Source: Verrucomicrobiota bacterium (lineage in GTDB: Bacteria > Verrucomicrobiota > Verrucomicrobiae > Limisphaerales > UBA11358). Taken from it: a stretch of 64,000 bases of DNA. The notes under the pieces are model-generated. The model had not been told where the DNA came from. It made no database searches and saw nothing but the letters and a program-made list of their open reading frames with translations. Of this stretch, positions 28,305 to 37,308 are shown one piece after another. The position numbers and the translations under genes are program-made. Location: the NCBI GenBank assembly GCA_014860005.1, contig JACZKP010000125.1, positions 1-64,000 on the forward strand, given 5' to 3'. Position 1 is the first letter of the stretch. Each line of letters opens with the position of its first letter.

Positions 28305-29222
28305 ATGGCTGGCTATGTCACAAGCTTGAATCGGGAGGCGACCACGAAATCGCAGCGCGGCACGGAGGAATCCCCGTTCGTCAAATGGTTGCTCGTGGGC
28401 GTGTGCGGACTCTTCCTCGCAGTGTTTCTGCTGCTGCCGCTGGTGAATGTGTTTGCGCAGGCGCTGGCCAAGGGCTGGCAGGTTTACTGGGCGTCGCTGC
28501 ACGATCCCGACAGCGTATCGGCCATCAAACTGACGCTGCTCATCGCCGTCATTGTGGTGCCGTTGAACACTTTGTTCGGCGTTTGCGCGGCGTGGGCGAT
28601 TGCCAAGTTCGAGTTCCGCGGCAAGTCACTGCTCATCACGCTCATTGATCTGCCATTCGCCGTGTCGCCGGTGGTGGCGGGTTTGATCTACGTGATCATG
28701 TTCGGTTTGCAGGGCTATTTGGGTCCCTGGCTGGACAAGCACGACATCCAGATCATCTTCGCCGTGCCCGGCATCGCGCTGGCCACGATTTTTGTTACAT
28801 TCCCGTTTGTGGCGCGCGAGTTGATTCCTGTCATGCAAGCCACGGGCCGCGAACAGGAGGAAGCCGCACTGACCCTGGGCGCAGGCGGCTGGAAGACCTT
28901 CTGGTACGTGACGTTGCCGAGCGTTAAATGGGGTTTGCTCTACGGCATCATTCTCTGCAACGCGCGGGCGATGGGTGAATTCGGTGCCGTATCCGTCGTC
29001 AGCGGCCACATCAGCGGCGTGACGAACACCATGCCGTTGCACGTCGAGAAACTTTACAATGAGTATCAGGGCCCGGCGGCGTTTGCGGTGGCGAGTTTGC
29101 TGGCGTTGCTGGCACTGGTGACGCTCGGACTCAAAACGCTGCTCGAATGGAAACAGCATCGGGAATATCAGAAAGCCCAGGCATCCGCGACGGAACCCGC
29201 GGCGGGCCGGAAACCAGAATGA
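28305..29222 (+). CDS. cysW: sulfate ABC transporter permease CysW
   Basis: 305 residues with six membrane segments. LIDLPFAVSPVVAGLIYV, EEAALTLGAGGWKTFW (EAA motif) and ARAMGEFGAVSVVSGHISG are typical. A ~30-residue polar N-terminal tail and a basic C-terminal tail flank the core. Its TGA overlaps the ATG of cysA, indicating translational coupling. Confidence 0.95.
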   Translation: MAGYVTSLNREATTKSQRGTEESPFVKWLLVGVCGLFLAVFLLLPLVNVFAQALAKGWQVYWASLHDPDSVSAIKLTLLIAVIVVPLNTLFGVCAAWAIAKFEFRGKSLLITLIDLPFAVSPVVAGLIYVIMFGLQGYLGPWLDKHDIQIIFAVPGIALATIFVTFPFVARELIPVMQATGREQEEAALTLGAGGWKTFWYVTLPSVKWGLLYGIILCNARAMGEFGAVSVVSGHISGVTNTMPLHVEKLYNEYQGPAAFAVASLLALLALVTLGLKTLLEWKQHREYQKAQASATEPAAGRKPE

Positions 29223-30322
29223 GCATCGAACTCAAAAACATCACCAAGCAGTTTGGCGCGGTGGCCGCCGTCAACAATGTCACGTTCTCCGTGAAAGAGG
29301 GCGAGCTGATGGCGTTGCTCGGCCCGAGTGGCGGCGGCAAGACCACGGTTTTGCGCATGATCGCCGGCCTCGAAGTGCCCACGTCCGGCGACATTCTGAT
29401 TCGCGGCCAGCGCGTCAATGACCTTTCCGTGCGGCAACGCAACATTGGTTTCGTGTTCCAGAATTATGCGCTGTTCAAGAACATGAACGTGTTCAAAAAC
29501 ATCGCCTTCGGCCTCAAGATCAAAAAATGGAAACGCAGCGACATCAAGGCGCGCGTGGCCGAACTCGTGAGCCTGCTGGGACTGGAAGGACTGGAGAAAC
29601 GTTACGCCCATCAACTCTCCGGCGGCCAGCGCCAGCGCGTGGCGATCGCCCGTGCCCTCGCGCCCAAGCCCAGCGTGCTGCTGCTCGATGAACCCTTTGG
29701 CGCCGTGGATGCCAAGATCCGCCAGGAACTCCGCGAGTGGCTCGTTACCCTGCATCATGAGTTGAGCGTCACCACCATTTTCGTCACGCACGATCAGGAG
29801 GAGGCCATGGAGGTTTCCAACCGGATTGTGATTTTCTCGAAAGGCGACCTGGAACAGATCGGCACGCCGCGTGAAGTCTATGAACAGCCGGCCAACGAGT
29901 TTGTGGCGCGGTTCGTCGGCGTGATGAACGTGCTGGAGACGGAGGTGAAGGGCGGCGTGGCGCGCATTGGCGAATTGCAGTTCGCCGCCGGCGACCAACC
30001 GGACGGCGCCCGGCTGCGGATCGGTTTCCGGCCCTATGCCGTGCAGGTTTCCCCGGACGTAAACCTTTATCCCTATCGGGCCGTGCTCAGCCGCACCTAC
30101 TTCTTGGGCATCATGCTGCGCCTGGAGTTTGAACTGCCGTCCGGCCTGGTGTTGCGCAGCCGCATGACCAAGGAGGAATATGCGCAACTGGGCTTGGAGG
30201 ACGGCAAGGCCGTGTCCCTTCAAATTCGCAACTACCGTGTCCTGGCCGCCGAGGAAACCGCCCTGCCGCCCGAACGGCAAAGCGCCTACCAACCGCCGCC
30301 GAGCATTGGGGAGAATATCTGA
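29219..30322 (+). CDS. cysA: sulfate ABC transporter ATPase CysA
   Basis: 367 residues. Walker A GPSGGGKTT (~37-45), Q-loop FVFQNYALF, signature LSGGQRQRVAIARAL (~135), Walker B VLLLDEPFGAVD, switch His in FVTHDQEEAMEV, and a C-terminal TOBE-like domain (RIGFRPYAVQV). Powers sulfate uptake. ATG 29219 overlaps the cysW stop. Confidence 0.95.
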   Translation: MSIELKNITKQFGAVAAVNNVTFSVKEGELMALLGPSGGGKTTVLRMIAGLEVPTSGDILIRGQRVNDLSVRQRNIGFVFQNYALFKNMNVFKNIAFGLKIKKWKRSDIKARVAELVSLLGLEGLEKRYAHQLSGGQRQRVAIARALAPKPSVLLLDEPFGAVDAKIRQELREWLVTLHHELSVTTIFVTHDQEEAMEVSNRIVIFSKGDLEQIGTPREVYEQPANEFVARFVGVMNVLETEVKGGVARIGELQFAAGDQPDGARLRIGFRPYAVQVSPDVNLYPYRAVLSRTYFLGIMLRLEFELPSGLVLRSRMTKEEYAQLGLEDGKAVSLQIRNYRVLAAEETALPPERQSAYQPPPSIGENI

Positions 30323-30475
30323 CGCTAACGACTCCGCGCCGGGCAAATCCCTGCCCTCGGCCAAACCACTTTTGAGAGCGTTGGCAGGCCGTGACGGACG
30401 GCAACCCTGCACCTGATTGCGACACCGAATGATTCTGGCGTTGCGCCATTGCCGCGCCCCGGTAGCCTTGCGCGC

Positions 30476-31627
30476 ATGACGATTGCCGAAGTGCTGGCGA
30501 ATGAGGCGTTGCGCCACGAGGAATTTCCGGTAACGCGCGACAAGGTTTATCTCGCTCACGCCGGGGACTGTCCTTTGCCTCAACGCGTCGCGCGGGCCAT
30601 TGCCCAGTACGCGCAGAACGCCACGACCGGTGATCAGGAAGCGTTGATCTTTCCCGGCGCGTTGAACGACGGCCGCAAACTGGCGGCGAGGCTGCTGAAT
30701 TGTCAGGAAGAGGAGGTGGCTTTCGTTGGGCCGACTTCCCTCGGGCTGAGTTTCATTGCGAGTGGATTGACGTTCCGCCGAGGCGAGAACATTCTCGTCT
30801 ATCACGATGATTATCCCTCGAACGTTTATCCCTGGATGGCGCTGGCAGGGCAGGGGATCGAGGTGCGTTTGCTCAACACACGCGGGCTGGGTGTCATCCG
30901 CCCTCGCGACGTAATGGGCCAGGTGGATGAGCACACCCGGTTGGTGGCACTGGCGTCGTGTCATTTCGTGAGCGGCTTTCGACTGGAACACGCTGCCATC
31001 GGCCAGTGTCTGCGCGAACGCAAAATCCTATTCTGCCTCGATGCAATTCAGACGCTCGGGGCGTTTCCAACCACGGTCGAAAACGTGGACTTCCTCGCGG
31101 CGGATGCACACAAGTGGCTGCTCGGCCCGTGCGGCGCGGGCGTGCTTTATGTGCGGCGCGAGTTGCAGGAGAAATTGAACCCGCCGATTTACGGCTGGCA
31201 CAACGTGCGTTGTCCGAACTTTGTGGCGCAGGAGGAAATCGTGCATCGCAGCGGCGCGAAGAAATTCGAGGCCGGCTCGCAGAACCTGCTCGGGCTGGTT
31301 GGTTTGATGGCGGGAATGGAACTGATTCTGGACGTGGGTGTGGAGAACATCGCGACCGAGTTGCTGCGCAAACGGGCGTGGCTCGTGCCGGCGTTGCAGG
31401 CCAAAGGTTACACGGTGCTGAACGCGGATGCCGCGCCGGAGAATGCCAGTGGGATTGTCACTTTCACGCGCCCGGAAACGGATTTGCCCGCGCTGCATCA
31501 GAAACTGCTCGAGGCGAACATCGTTACGTCCCTGCGCGCGGATCGTTCGGGGCGGCGCTACCTCCGGTTCTCACCGCACTTTTACAACACGGACGCGGAG
31601 TTGCAGCGAGTGCTGGAAAGGTTGTGA
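30476..31627 (+). CDS. class V aminotransferase, cysteine desulfurase-like
   Basis: 383 residues. The PLP-binding Lys lies in ADAHKWLLGPCGAG (~212); CLDAIQTLGAFPT precedes it with the cofactor Asp, and FRRGENILVYHDDYPSN is the usual SufS/isopenicillin-epimerase-type stretch. No clear catalytic Cys loop of SufS or NifS was identified, so it could act on another amino-acid substrate. Being last in the sulfate cluster (153 bases after cysA) suggests a role in sulfur handling, which is inference. ATG 30476 fits the family start better than the in-frame start at 30449. Confidence 0.8.
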   Translation: MTIAEVLANEALRHEEFPVTRDKVYLAHAGDCPLPQRVARAIAQYAQNATTGDQEALIFPGALNDGRKLAARLLNCQEEEVAFVGPTSLGLSFIASGLTFRRGENILVYHDDYPSNVYPWMALAGQGIEVRLLNTRGLGVIRPRDVMGQVDEHTRLVALASCHFVSGFRLEHAAIGQCLRERKILFCLDAIQTLGAFPTTVENVDFLAADAHKWLLGPCGAGVLYVRRELQEKLNPPIYGWHNVRCPNFVAQEEIVHRSGAKKFEAGSQNLLGLVGLMAGMELILDVGVENIATELLRKRAWLVPALQAKGYTVLNADAAPENASGIVTFTRPETDLPALHQKLLEANIVTSLRADRSGRRYLRFSPHFYNTDAELQRVLERL

Positions 31628-31652
31628 GCAAACACGTTTTGCTCCACGGACT

Positions 31653-32630
31653 TCAATTCGCCGGCTCCGGCGCCGTCAGCGTGGTGTCCGTGCGGGTGTG
31701 GCGCCAGGCGCGCGGGAGCAACCCTTGTTGCGGACTAAACAGCCAGGCCAGGCAGAAAAGCACTCCGGCCATGACGACCATGGCGCCCGCGATGGAACAA
31801 TCGAGCCACGTTGCCAGATGAAAGCCGAGCGTGGCGCTTAACGCGGCGTGAACCACGGTGAGCAGCAGCACGACGGGCAGGCGTTGCGAGAGCAGGGACG
31901 CCGTGGCGCCGGGCAGGATCAACATGGCAATAACCAGGATGGCCCCCACCGCTTCAAATGCGCTGACGACCACCACGGACAGCCAGCACATCAGGGCGTA
32001 ATGCATCACGGTGGCATTGATGCCGAGCGAGAACGCGAGCGCGGGATCAAACGAACTGACGAGCAGCTCCTTGTAAAACAGCGCGATCAACAGCGCCGTG
32101 ATCAACGCCACCACGGCCATGCGAACCACCGGCACAGGCCCGAGCATGACCCCACCCAGCGTCACCACCGGTTGAAAGAACGGCGTCACAAATCCGATTT
32201 CGCCATACAGCACACACTCCTGATCGAGGTCCACTTTCGAGGCGTAAAGGCTGATCAGAATCACCCCGATGGCAAACAGGCTGGTGAACGCAATGCCAAT
32301 GGCGGCGTCCTGTTTGACACGCGACTTCTTGTGGATCGCCTCGATAATGATTGTCGTCAACACGCCCGCCGCCAGTGCGCCGATAAACATGGGCGTGGTG
32401 CCGCGGCTGTTGGCCAGCAGAAACGCAACGGCAATTCCCGGCAGGATGCTGTGGCTGATGGCGTCGCCCACCAGCGCCATGCGGCGGAGGATGAGATAAT
32501 TTCCCACCAAGCCGCACGCGGTCGCGACGAGGAATCCCATGAGCACAATCCAAAACGTCAACTCCATGTGTTGCGTCCAGGGCGCGACAAACACCCGCTC
32601 GAAATTGAATTCGGGAATCAATTGGTTCAT
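31653..32630 (-). CDS. ABC-3 family metal permease (Mn/Zn/Fe type)
   Basis: 325 residues with eight or nine membrane segments. GNYLILRRMALVGDAISHSI is the ABC-3 signature, and AFEAVGAILVIAMLILPGAT follows near the end. It is the second permease of the metal transporter encoded up to 36968. ATG 32630 begins MNQLIPEFNFERVF; the longer frame upstream runs into the 124-base gap after the fused permease, which contains a TTGAACG-rich low-complexity stretch without coding sense. Its 3' end converges with the aminotransferase gene, 25 bases apart. Confidence 0.9.
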   Translation of the reverse strand: MNQLIPEFNFERVFVAPWTQHMELTFWIVLMGFLVATACGLVGNYLILRRMALVGDAISHSILPGIAVAFLLANSRGTTPMFIGALAAGVLTTIIIEAIHKKSRVKQDAAIGIAFTSLFAIGVILISLYASKVDLDQECVLYGEIGFVTPFFQPVVTLGGVMLGPVPVVRMAVVALITALLIALFYKELLVSSFDPALAFSLGINATVMHYALMCWLSVVVVSAFEAVGAILVIAMLILPGATASLLSQRLPVVLLLTVVHAALSATLGFHLATWLDCSIAGAMVVMAGVLFCLAWLFSPQQGLLPRAWRHTRTDTTLTAPEPAN

Positions 32631-32754
32631 GCGCGGAGAATTCGGGAACCCCGAACGGTCAACATTGAACCGCCAATCGTCAACGCGTGCGCGGCGCACC
32701 CATTGGAGGTTGAACGCTCGATGCTCGTTGTTGCAGGTTTTGTCTCTTTCCGCC

Positions 32755-34224
32755 TCATATCGAGCCTCCATAGCCCACGGATTCGTCGGGGCGGCCGGCC
32801 GGCGCAACGCCTTTGCGGAAATCCGCCCAGCTCGGAATCGGCCGGCCATGCGGGTCCTGGGTGGCGTAATCCAGCCGGCGTTCCAGTTCGCGCACGACTT
32901 CCTCGCCCAAGACGTGTTCGATTCGTTCGGCGTCCTCGTGGACGTGATCGGCAGCGATGTGCGCGGCGTTGGTGAGGTAAAGCTCCCACAAGCGGTGGTT
33001 GCGGACGATGGCGCAAGCCTGTTGCCAGCCGGCCGGGGTGAGGAAGATCAAATTACCTTCTTCGTGCAACGTCGCCAACGTGTGGCGGCGGAGTCCGGCG
33101 GCCAACCGACGGGCTTCCTCGACCGTTTCGCGACGGCGCTCGGCCAGTTCACGCAGCGAAACGCCTTCCCCCTGAAACTGGCGGCCTTCCAAGACGTGGT
33201 ACACCGACTTGAGGGTGTTTTCGCGTTGCACCCGTTGCGCCCGCGAACGTTGCCGCCACCAGCGCGTGGCCACGCCATGCCGCGGGCCGAAGAAGAACGC
33301 GCCGCTAAACACTGCGGTTGCCGCCAGCACCATGAACGGGCCCGTGGGCAGACTCGGTCCGAGGAAGGAGAAGAACGCCCCGGCCAGACCCGCAAGCATC
33401 CCGAACAATGCCGCCAGGAGCAGCATGCGGCTCATCCGGTCGGTGAGCAGATACGCCGTCGCCGCCGGGGTGATGAGCATGGCGGAAACGAGCACGACCC
33501 CGACGGCTTGCAGGGCGATGACCACCGCACACGCCAGCAACAGCATCAAACCGTAGTGGATCACGCGCACGGGAAAACCCGCCGCCCGCGCGAAGCCCTC
33601 ATCAAAACTCGTCACCAGAAATTCCTTGTAGAAAAGGAAGACCGCCAGCAGGGCAAAGCCAGCCACGATGGCCATCAGGCGCAGGTCAGCGGGACCGATG
33701 GCGGCCGCCTGGCCAAATAGAAATTTATCCAAGCCGCTCTTGTTGCCCGCAGGCAAACGCTGAATCATGGTCATCAGACAAATTCCCACGGCAAAGAAAG
33801 TGGCCAGTACCATGCCCAGCGCGGTGTCCTCCTTCAGCCGGGTAGTCTGTTGAATCAGACTCACCACGACCGTGCCCAGCAGGCCGGCGATGGTGGCCCC
33901 GATGAAAATCGCCAGCGGGTCCTTGCTCGTATGCCACAGAAAACCCAACGCCACCCCCGGTAACACGGCGTGCGAGAGCGCATCACCAACCAACGCCATC
34001 TTGCGCACGACAATGAAACTGCCCAGCAAGCCGCAGGTGATGCCCAGCAAAATCGAGCCGGCCACCGCATAACGCACGGTCGGGTCCTGAAGGCTGAGGA
34101 AACGCAGGGCTTGTTCACGCAGGGTGGTGTCGGTGAGATCGCCGATGCGGTCCGCGTGCGCTGACGCGAGCGAGACGCTCATCGTGAGCATCACCAGCAA
34201 GGCCAGCTTGAAGCTTCGGCTCAT
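32755..34224 (-). CDS. metal ABC permease fused to a DtxR/MntR-like regulator domain
   Basis: 489 residues. A signal-like N-terminus precedes a full ABC-3 permease (~45-325: SFIVVRKMALVGDALSHAVL, then QAVGVVLVSAMLITPAATAY). A cytoplasmic tail (~330-470) follows: VYHVLEGRQF, VSLRELAERR (winged-helix part), GNLIFLTPAGWQ, NHRLWELYLTNAAHIAADHV and HEDAERIEHVLGEEV. The last pieces match the metal-binding and dimerisation region of DtxR/MntR repressors (His/Glu/Asp ligands). The transporter may therefore sense cytoplasmic metal itself. Such fusions are known elsewhere. Its ATG overlaps the ATPase stop. Confidence 0.9.
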   Translation of the reverse strand: MSRSFKLALLVMLTMSVSLASAHADRIGDLTDTTLREQALRFLSLQDPTVRYAVAGSILLGITCGLLGSFIVVRKMALVGDALSHAVLPGVALGFLWHTSKDPLAIFIGATIAGLLGTVVVSLIQQTTRLKEDTALGMVLATFFAVGICLMTMIQRLPAGNKSGLDKFLFGQAAAIGPADLRLMAIVAGFALLAVFLFYKEFLVTSFDEGFARAAGFPVRVIHYGLMLLLACAVVIALQAVGVVLVSAMLITPAATAYLLTDRMSRMLLLAALFGMLAGLAGAFFSFLGPSLPTGPFMVLAATAVFSGAFFFGPRHGVATRWWRQRSRAQRVQRENTLKSVYHVLEGRQFQGEGVSLRELAERRRETVEEARRLAAGLRRHTLATLHEEGNLIFLTPAGWQQACAIVRNHRLWELYLTNAAHIAADHVHEDAERIEHVLGEEVVRELERRLDYATQDPHGRPIPSWADFRKGVAPAGRPDESVGYGGSI

Positions 34225-35063
34225 GGCACCTTGGAGATGCCGCCGCGTTGCCCCACGACGTGTGCGACTTCCGAGAGAATGGTCAGCCGTCCGCCGTAGG
34301 TTTTTTGCAGCAATTCATGCGTGAACACTTTGTCCGTGTCGCCGAACGCAACGACTCGCATGTTCAGCAACAGCAACGTGTCGAAGTAATCCCGCGCCGT
34401 CGGCAGATCGTGATGGACGACGAGGAGGGTTTTGCCCTTGTTGCGCAGTTCGTGAAGCAGCGTGATGATGGCGCTTTCGGTCGCGGCATCCACCCCGGAA
34501 AAGGGTTCGTCCATGAAATAGAGGTCGCTTTCCTGGGCCAGGGCGCGCGCGAGGAAGACGCGTTGTTGCTGGCCGCCGCTGAGGTTCGAAATCTGGCGGT
34601 TCGCGTAAGGCAGCATCTTGACCTTGTCCAGACATTCGCGCGCAAGTTCGCGATCGTGTTTGCGCGGGCGTTTCATGAGGCCCAGATGGCCGTAGCGGCC
34701 CATGAGCACCACGTCCATCACGCTGACGGGGAAGTCCCAGTCCACCGATTCACGCTGCGGAACGTAGCCGATGCGCCGGAGGCTTTTCCGAACCGGCTGG
34801 CCAAAGACCTTCACCCAGCCGCTGCTCAACGGCAACATGCCCATCGCTGCCTTGATGAGGGTGGATTTCCCCGCGCCGTTTGGGCCGACGATCCCGACGA
34901 GCCGGCCCGCCGTCACGGCCAGGTCAATACCCCAAAGTACGGGCTTCTTGTGATACGCCACAGTCAGATCGTGCATTTCGAGCGAGGGGACTTCGCCCGG
35001 CGCGCCGTTCGCGACGCGTGACGCCGCCAACGGCGAACTGACCTGTGTATTGGAGGGGTTCAC
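34221..35063 (-). CDS. metal ABC transporter ATPase
   Basis: 280 residues. Walker A GPNGAGKST (~59-67), RIGYVPQRESVDWDFP, signature LSGGQQQRVFLARAL (~160), Walker B YFMDEPFSGVD, switch VVHHDLPTARDYFD. The RESVDWDFPV block is typical of Mn/Zn/Fe importers (MntA/SitB/ZnuC group). Start and stop nearly touch both neighbours (1 base from the outer-membrane gene, ATGA overlap with the fused permease), so the cluster is one operon. Confidence 0.95.
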   Translation of the reverse strand: MNPSNTQVSSPLAASRVANGAPGEVPSLEMHDLTVAYHKKPVLWGIDLAVTAGRLVGIVGPNGAGKSTLIKAAMGMLPLSSGWVKVFGQPVRKSLRRIGYVPQRESVDWDFPVSVMDVVLMGRYGHLGLMKRPRKHDRELARECLDKVKMLPYANRQISNLSGGQQQRVFLARALAQESDLYFMDEPFSGVDAATESAIITLLHELRNKGKTLLVVHHDLPTARDYFDTLLLLNMRVVAFGDTDKVFTHELLQKTYGGRLTILSEVAHVVGQRGGISKVP

Positions 35064-35064
35064 T

Positions 35065-35985
35065 TCAGAAACGCCAACTGATGCCCATGAAAGGATTGAT
35101 GTCGTCGGCTGACTGGGTGACCCCGAGGTTCACTCCGCCATCGAGTTGAATGTCCGCACTCAGGCGATAGGTCAGGCCGAGGCCAATTAAACCTACCCAG
35201 CGGGCGCCGCGATCCGTGCTCACGAGACTGAAGAATTCCACGTAACCGGCCAGCTTGCCGACGATGTCGTGGCCAAACGCGATGGTATTGATGAACTCCG
35301 GGTGATATCCGCTGCCGTCAGCATCCTCCATGAAATCCACCTCGGTCATCGCGCCCAGGCTCCAGCCGGCGGGCAGCTCCGCGGCAAACGGCACAATCAA
35401 ACCGCCTTCGACCGCGTTGTTGCCGAGGTTGTCCTGGTTGGAGGGAAACTTCACAAACGGCATCACCGCCAATGCCGTCGCGCCGCTGTCGTTCCCCCAG
35501 ACATTAACTTTCAAACGCGTGGTGATGTCGCCGAAACCGCGGTGTCTATCCGATGTGCCGGCGTCCCGGTCCCGAATGCGCACGGTCGTGTAAGGTTCGA
35601 GCACGAGTTGCACGTCTGTTGAATTGCAGAGGCCGGCCTTGAGGTTCACAACCCCAAGGCTCAGTGATTCCGTGCGGATGCCACGCCCGTCATCGTACGA
35701 ATAATTCACCGCGTCCACCTCGATTTGGAAATGGCCGGCGTCCACAGTGTACGGGCCTTCCGTCAAGTCCGGCCGATCCGTGGACATTTCGCGCATCAGG
35801 TCGCGCGGGGTCGGATTGAACAATGTGTATTGGCGCTTGTCCGCGTTCTCCGCGACCGCGGAACTGATGGCGAGGAACGCAGCCAACATCATGCTACCCA
35901 CCGCGCGGACGGGAACGCTGCGGCTTCGCTCCGGTGGGGGAATCTCACAAACCGAATCTGGCGCGGGCTGGATGGTCTTTTGCAT
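35065..35985 (-). CDS. outer-membrane beta-barrel protein (MetA-like transporter family)
   Basis: 306 residues. Signal peptide ~27-45 (GSMMLAAFLAISSAVAE), then STDRPDLTEGPYTVDAGHFQ, a typical opening of the 'phenol MetA degradation' barrel family, repeated amphipathic strands (VELVEPY-like, FGDITTRLKVN, DGGVNLGVTQ) and a terminal Phe (FMGISWRF). Placement between the binding protein and the ATPase suggests passage of the metal or a metal chelate through the outer membrane; that is inference from context. Confidence 0.75.
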   Translation of the reverse strand: MQKTIQPAPDSVCEIPPPERSRSVPVRAVGSMMLAAFLAISSAVAENADKRQYTLFNPTPRDLMREMSTDRPDLTEGPYTVDAGHFQIEVDAVNYSYDDGRGIRTESLSLGVVNLKAGLCNSTDVQLVLEPYTTVRIRDRDAGTSDRHRGFGDITTRLKVNVWGNDSGATALAVMPFVKFPSNQDNLGNNAVEGGLIVPFAAELPAGWSLGAMTEVDFMEDADGSGYHPEFINTIAFGHDIVGKLAGYVEFFSLVSTDRGARWVGLIGLGLTYRLSADIQLDGGVNLGVTQSADDINPFMGISWRF

Positions 35986-35996
35986 CTCGTAAGAAA

Positions 35997-36968
35997 TTAT
36001 TTCAAAGCCTCGACGATAGTGTTGAGGTTGTGTTTCATCATGCCTTCGTAGGTGCCGAGGTCATAATCACGTTCTCGCTGGCCGGGCGTGCCGGTGGCAT
36101 CCGAGAACAATTCCCCGCCGATCTTCACGCGGGCGTCCCGGGCCACACGTTCGATGGTCTTATGCGGCACACTCGATTCAACGAAGATGGCCTTCACCTG
36201 GCGCTGCTTGATGAACTCCACGAGCTTGACCATGTCGGCGGAACTGGTTTCCGTGACGGTGGAGATGCCCTGCAACGCCACCACCTCAAACCCATAGGCG
36301 CGCCCCAGGTAATTGAACGCGTCGTGGCTGGTGATCAGGATCCGATCTGCCTTTGGCAGCTCGCTGGATTTCTTCAGCGCCCATTGGTGCAATTCCGCCA
36401 GCCGGGCTTGGTACTCGGCTCCGCCCTTCTCGAAATGCGCCTTGCCCGCGGGATCAAATTCGCTCAAGCCCTTGACCACCGTGTCCACGCACAACGACCA
36501 GAGCGTTACATCAAACCACACGTGCGGGTCGTAGTGCCCGGCGAACTCCGGCGGTTCAAGGAGTTTCTCGACCGGAATGGTTTCCGTCACGGGATAAACG
36601 AACTTCTTGGTGCGCGCCAGGCGGGCGAAGATGTCCTGCATCTTTCCTTCCAGCAGCAACCCGCAATAAAAGATCACGTCCGCCTGCTGCAACTTGACGA
36701 TGTCCGAGGCCGACGTCTTGTAGAGATGCGGGTCCACGCCCGGCCCCATCAGTGCCGTCACTTCGACCCGGTCTCCGCCCACCTGTTTGACCAGATCGGA
36801 AACCATCGTGACCGTGGCGGTCACCTTGATCTTGCGCTCCGCGCCCAGGCTGGACGCGGGCGCCCAGAGCCACAGAACGCAGAACAGCGCGGGCAGCACG
36901 AGCGGGCTGAGGGAAACCGGCCGGCGGGTAGCCGGGCGCAACCAAGGCATGACGTTGTATAGAGTCAT
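35997..36968 (-). CDS. metal-binding protein of ABC transporter (MntA/TroA/ZnuA family)
   Basis: 323 residues. Signal peptide up to about 43. Metal ligands of the cluster A-I family: His in GVDPHLYKTS (~80), His in YDPHVWFDVT (~147), Glu in AIFVESSVPH (~250) and Asp in LFSDATGTPG (~287). The His-His-Glu-Asp set is that of Mn/Fe-type members; no His-rich loop typical of ZnuA is present, so manganese is more likely than zinc. It is the first gene of the operon after the promoter at 36987-37014. A second ATG at 36950 is possible. Confidence 0.9.
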   Translation of the reverse strand: MTLYNVMPWLRPATRRPVSLSPLVLPALFCVLWLWAPASSLGAERKIKVTATVTMVSDLVKQVGGDRVEVTALMGPGVDPHLYKTSASDIVKLQQADVIFYCGLLLEGKMQDIFARLARTKKFVYPVTETIPVEKLLEPPEFAGHYDPHVWFDVTLWSLCVDTVVKGLSEFDPAGKAHFEKGGAEYQARLAELHQWALKKSSELPKADRILITSHDAFNYLGRAYGFEVVALQGISTVTETSSADMVKLVEFIKQRQVKAIFVESSVPHKTIERVARDARVKIGGELFSDATGTPGQRERDYDLGTYEGMMKHNLNTIVEALK

Positions 36969-36986
36969 AAAGTAAAGTTAGGTGCG

Positions 36987-37014
36987 ACTATAATTGAACT
37001 GCCGTGCTTGTCAA
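36987..37014 (-). promoter_or_regulatory. sigma70-type promoter of the metal-transport operon
   Basis: Read on the minus strand: TTGACA (37014-37009), 16-base spacer, TATAGT (36992-36987), about 18 bases before the ATG at 36968. TTAGGTGCGAC..TATAA spanning the -10 box is an imperfect dyad vaguely like DtxR/MntR sites. The promoter is well supported; the operator is weak. Confidence 0.65.
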
Positions 37015-37071
37015 CGGCGAAGCTCGCATAATTTTCTCCGTGGGCGTTATTCAATGCGGGTGAGCCGTTCT

Positions 37072-37201
37072 GCGGGTGGAGCGCCGGTCTGTGACCGGCT
37101 TGGGGCGCGGTGAGGCCCTGCGCCGGAATGCCCAGGCCTACGACCACGCATTCGAACTCGTTCCCCCCAAAGCCGGTCGCAGACCGGCGCTCCTCACCCG
37201 C
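37072..37201. repeat. two-arm palindromic element, GGAG/CTCC variant
   Basis: Outer arms GCGGGTGGAG and CTCCTCACCCGC. Inside them each side has its own hairpin: GCCGGTC-TGT-GACCGGC on the left and GCCGGTC-GCA-GACCGGC on the right. It is 130 bases and non-coding, between the divergent metal-transport operon and DUF971 gene. Same two-hairpin plan as the GTAG/CTAC elements but with different ends. Confidence 0.7.
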
Positions 37202-37308
37202 TTTTAATCAGGCTCTTTTTCCGCTTAACGTAGCGCGAAGGGAGCCGGCCAGTTCCCGCCGGAATACTCCGGCTTGGCGGTCGTGCGGCGCATCATTAGA
37301 CTGCCGCC

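Noticed and set aside
29168..30991. 607-codon minus-strand frame under cysA and the aminotransferase gene
   Set aside because: Overlaps two well-supported genes; translation shows no motif.
32631..32754. Frame extension of the second metal permease into the gap
   Set aside because: The added ~73 residues come from low-complexity sequence and lack conservation; MNQLIPEF at 32630 is the natural start.
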